64,000 nucleotides of DNA, taken from positions 186,001 through 250,000 of the forward strand of contig NZ_WEGI01000014.1 in NCBI RefSeq assembly GCF_009604425.1, given 5' to 3'. The position numbers and the translations under genes are program-made. The notes below the pieces were generated by a model, which saw only the letters and a program-made list of their open reading frames with translations, did not search any database and was not told where the DNA came from. Source of the DNA: Nocardia aurantia. GTDB taxonomy: Bacteria > Actinomycetota > Actinomycetes > Mycobacteriales > Mycobacteriaceae. Of this stretch, positions 61,833 through 64,000 are shown one piece after another (the first letter of the stretch is position 1; each line of letters begins with the position of its first letter).

Positions 61833-62492
61833 ATGGTCAAACGCGGATTGACCCGCGACCGGCTGGTGGAGCTCGCCCACGAGTACGTCGCGGAACACGG
61901 ATTGGACGCCCTCACCATGCGCCGGCTGGCCTCGGCGGCCGGGGTGACGCCGGGTGCGTTGTACAAACATCTGCGGGATCGGAAGGATCTGCAGCGGGCC
62001 ATGTCCGACGCGATCTACCGGACCGTCGGCCTCGGCGACATCGATACCGCGCACCCGGGCGTGGGTCAGGTGATCACCTGCTGCGAGCGGCTGCGGGCGG
62101 CGATGCTGGGCTTCCGGGACGGCGGCCGCATCGTCGCCGGCTCGTATTCGCCGTTCGGCGCGGCGTCGCAACTGTCGGCGGTGCTGCGGACCCTGCTCGC
62201 CGCGATCGCCCGGCCACCCTTCCAACCCGGTGACCTGGCCTCGGTATTGCGTTCCTACACAGTCGGTTTCGTCATCGAGGAACAGGCCTACCTGGAGCTG
62301 GAGAGCACCGGCGAATGGCAGCCGCTGGTACGGACCCTGTTGTCGAACGACGTTCCGCGCGTGGACGAGTCGGGTGACATCCTCGCCATCATGACCGGCG
62401 ACCGGGACCGGCGCTTCACCGCCGGGCTGCGGGCCGTGCTCAGCGATGCCACGGTGCGGACGGGCGATCGGCGTCCCGCTGACGATCGGTGA
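61833..62492 (+). CDS. TetR family transcriptional regulator
   Basis: The protein has 219 residues from ATG 61833. The DNA-binding domain (about 3-55) has LTRDRLVELAHEYVAEHGLDALTMRRLASAAGVTPGALYKHLRDRKDLQRAM. The C-terminal part resembles the TetR_C_1 type of tetracycline-repressor-like members, with SYTVGFVIEEQAYLELE. The gene lies 11 bases after the MFS stop. A control role for the MFS pump is likely. Confidence 0.92.
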   Translation: MVKRGLTRDRLVELAHEYVAEHGLDALTMRRLASAAGVTPGALYKHLRDRKDLQRAMSDAIYRTVGLGDIDTAHPGVGQVITCCERLRAAMLGFRDGGRIVAGSYSPFGAASQLSAVLRTLLAAIARPPFQPGDLASVLRSYTVGFVIEEQAYLELESTGEWQPLVRTLLSNDVPRVDESGDILAIMTGDRDRRFTAGLRAVLSDATVRTGDRRPADDR

Positions 62493-62574
62493 GGGTCGCG
62501 GAAAACACACGCTCCCACCATGATCCGAGCCGGCTCGACCGCTCGGCGCGACGGTGACCGACGCGGCCCTCGGC

Positions 62575-62850
62575 CTATCGGCGCCGGGCGGCGATCGATC
62601 GCTTCACCTGCCGGGCGCGTTCCCGAATCACGATCAGTCCCAGCGAGATCGGCGACCGGGGCGCGGTGACCGGCTCCAGCGACGGGGCCGCCGGCGCCTG
62701 CGCGGCCTGCTCGTCGAGGCGCGCGTGCAGCCGTTCCCGGACCTGGTCCGGGGTGTATGCGCGCCGTTTGCGTTCGGCCTGCACGATCACCACACCGGTC
62801 GCCGCGACCCCGGCCGCTCCCGCCAGACCCAGTACTTTCCACCAGCGCAT
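62575..62850 (-). CDS. Small single-helix membrane protein
   Basis: The protein has 91 residues. A transmembrane helix (about 6-24) is followed by KRRAYTPDQVRERLHARLDEQ, a charged middle region and a basic end (RARQVKRSIAARRR). I recognise no domain. The N-terminal anchor and the basic tail suggest an inner-membrane protein of unknown role. It is divergent from the papain-fold gene, with an 18-base gap. Confidence 0.75.
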   Translation of the reverse strand: MRWWKVLGLAGAAGVAATGVVIVQAERKRRAYTPDQVRERLHARLDEQAAQAPAAPSLEPVTAPRSPISLGLIVIRERARQVKRSIAARRR

Positions 62851-62868
62851 GCGTCTAGGCTAGTCGCC

Positions 62869-63531
62869 GTGCCACGCGAAGCCCCCACGAGTATCGGCCT
62901 GGACGAAGCGGTGGAATTGGCCCGGACCGGAGATCTCTGGTTGTTCCGCGGGCACACGCCCGCCGATCGCGCGATCCGCGGCCTCACCAACAGTCCCGTG
63001 AACCATGTCGGCATGGTCGTGGCCGTCGACGATCTACCGCCGCTGATCTGGCATGCCGAACTGGGCCGGGCGCTGCCGGACGCCTGGTCCGGCACCAATC
63101 ACCGCGGCGCCCAGCTGCACGATCTGCGGGCCGCGGTCCTGCGCTGGACGCACGAATACGGGCAGCAGGCGTGGATGCGCCAGCTCGATCGCCCGGTCAC
63201 CGGCGAGATGGAGGACGCGGCGCTGCGGGTGGTGGCCCGGCTGGACGGCATGCCCTTCCCGTCGACCAGCGCGCTCGCCGGCCGCTGGTTCCTCGGCCGG
63301 GTCCCGCTGCCCCGGCGGTCGCGCAAGGACGACGCCGAGGCGGCGGGCCTGGAGAACGCGTACTGCGCGGAGATCGTCGCCATGACGTATCAGGCGATGG
63401 GCCTGCTGCCGGAGAAACGCCCCAACTACTACGACCCGGGCAAGTTCTGGAGCGGCGACAATCTGCGCCTGATCGGGGGCTACCGGCTCGGCGGCGAGAT
63501 CGTGGTCGACATTCCCGACGTCACAGACTGA
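62869..63531 (+). CDS. Permuted papain-fold cysteine protein (YiiX/DUF830-like)
   Basis: The protein has 220 residues from GTG 62869. The expected circularly permuted NlpC/P60-like pattern is GDLWLFRGHTPADRAIRGLTNSPVNHVGMVV (with the catalytic His) and, later, NAYCAEIVAMTYQAMGLL (with the catalytic Cys). The substrate is not known. There is no signal peptide, so it is cytoplasmic or membrane-associated. Its stop overlaps the convergent TetR gene by 11 bases. Confidence 0.8.
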   Translation: MPREAPTSIGLDEAVELARTGDLWLFRGHTPADRAIRGLTNSPVNHVGMVVAVDDLPPLIWHAELGRALPDAWSGTNHRGAQLHDLRAAVLRWTHEYGQQAWMRQLDRPVTGEMEDAALRVVARLDGMPFPSTSALAGRWFLGRVPLPRRSRKDDAEAAGLENAYCAEIVAMTYQAMGLLPEKRPNYYDPGKFWSGDNLRLIGGYRLGGEIVVDIPDVTD

Positions 63532-64000
63532 GCCCGGATTCCAGCTGTTCCACGATCCGCTCGACGAGCTCGGCGACATCGGCCTGCGGATCGTCTGCGA
63601 GTTCGGCCAGCACCGCCGTCAGCGCGCCGACGATCGCGCCCGCCACCGTGCGCACCGCGAAGTCGTCCGAATCCCGGCCGGCGCGCTCGGCCAGCGGAAC
63701 CGCCAACGCCTGCATGGTCTGCAACAACTGGTCCAGCATCGTGGCGCGCAGGGCGGGCACCGTCAGGATGAGCGCGGTCCGCTCGCGCAACTCCGTCCGC
63801 GCGGCGTCGGACAGGTCGCCGAACACGGCGGCGAAGGCCCGGCGCAGCGCGGTGATCGGCGGCAGGTCCGCGGGCTGGGCCCGCAGCGCCGCGATGATCC
63901 GCGGGTCGTACTCGTCCTGGAGGACGAGATCCTCCTTGGTGGGGAAGTAGCGGTAGAAGGTGCTCTCCGAGACCGCGGCGGCCTCGATGATCTGCTCGAT
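63521..64000 (-). CDS. TetR family regulator (5' end outside window)
   Basis: 160 codons, including the stop, are visible, and the start lies beyond the right edge. The recognition helix region is partly present (AAAVSESTFYRYFPTKEDLVLQDEY), followed by the AcrR-like ligand domain with a C-terminal RTVAGAIVGALTAVLAELADDPQADVAELVERIVEQLE. It is convergent with the papain-fold gene. Its target is not in the window. Confidence 0.9.
   Translation of the reverse strand: MEQIIEAAAVSESTFYRYFPTKEDLVLQDEYDPRIIAALRAQPADLPPITALRRAFAAVFGDLSDAARTELRERTALILTVPALRATMLDQLLQTMQALAVPLAERAGRDSDDFAVRTVAGAIVGALTAVLAELADDPQADVAELVERIVEQLESGLSL

Overview
The window is GC-rich DNA with dense gene packing, frequent 4-base ATGA or GTGA gene overlaps, GTG and TTG starts, a YrbE/Mce lipid importer, mycobacterial-type complex I and many small regulators. 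This points to a mycolic-acid actinobacterium (Mycobacteriales). Nocardia is my best guess from protein style, but the sequence alone does not prove the genus. I saw no rRNA or tRNA gene, insertion sequence, prophage or CRISPR array.

Layout: (1) 1-6.9 kb is an mce operon on the minus strand (yrbEA-yrbEB-mceA-B-C-D-E, cut by the left edge), with a 20-base palindrome in front of it. (2) 7.1-33.5 kb is a mosaic of small divergent units. Each pairs a regulator (XRE/MmyB-like, LysR, WYL, CGNR, TetR, ECF sigma) with one or two enzymes or a transporter: SDRs, VOC and SnoaL-fold proteins, a phosphotriesterase-like hydrolase, an FAD oxidoreductase, MFS pumps, DHFR-like reductases, a GT39-like transferase, and a fused MaoC dehydratase next to a stand-alone HflX N-terminal domain. 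Clear palindromes sit in many of the divergent gaps. (3) 33.5-49.2 kb is the complete nuoA-N operon on the minus strand. Its 14 subunits are encoded in 13 reading frames because NuoH and NuoI are joined. It ends at a strong hairpin, and a degenerate response regulator lies upstream. (4) 49.5-64 kb holds a CBS protein, a small lipoprotein, a possible 52-residue peptide gene, a MarR-controlled DHA2 pump, a YoaK membrane protein, a patatin-like hydrolase, a double-domain CMD-fold protein, a nitronate-monooxygenase-like flavoprotein behind two KstR-like sites, MerR/TipAS and GlxA-type regulators, an MFS-TetR pair, a papain-fold protein and a TetR gene cut by the right edge.

How the parts fit: the mce importer and the flavoprotein behind KstR-like boxes suggest lipid or sterol use, and complex I takes electrons from NADH. 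The rest are mostly locally controlled detoxification, efflux or lipid-modifying modules. I found no large new system such as a defence island or biosynthetic cluster. The most informative signals are small: a shared GTAACG-N7-CGTTAC operator linking two loci 8 kb apart, matching promoters on both sides of an ECF41 sigma gene, the NuoH-NuoI fusion, the lone HflX domain, and the KstR-like boxes.
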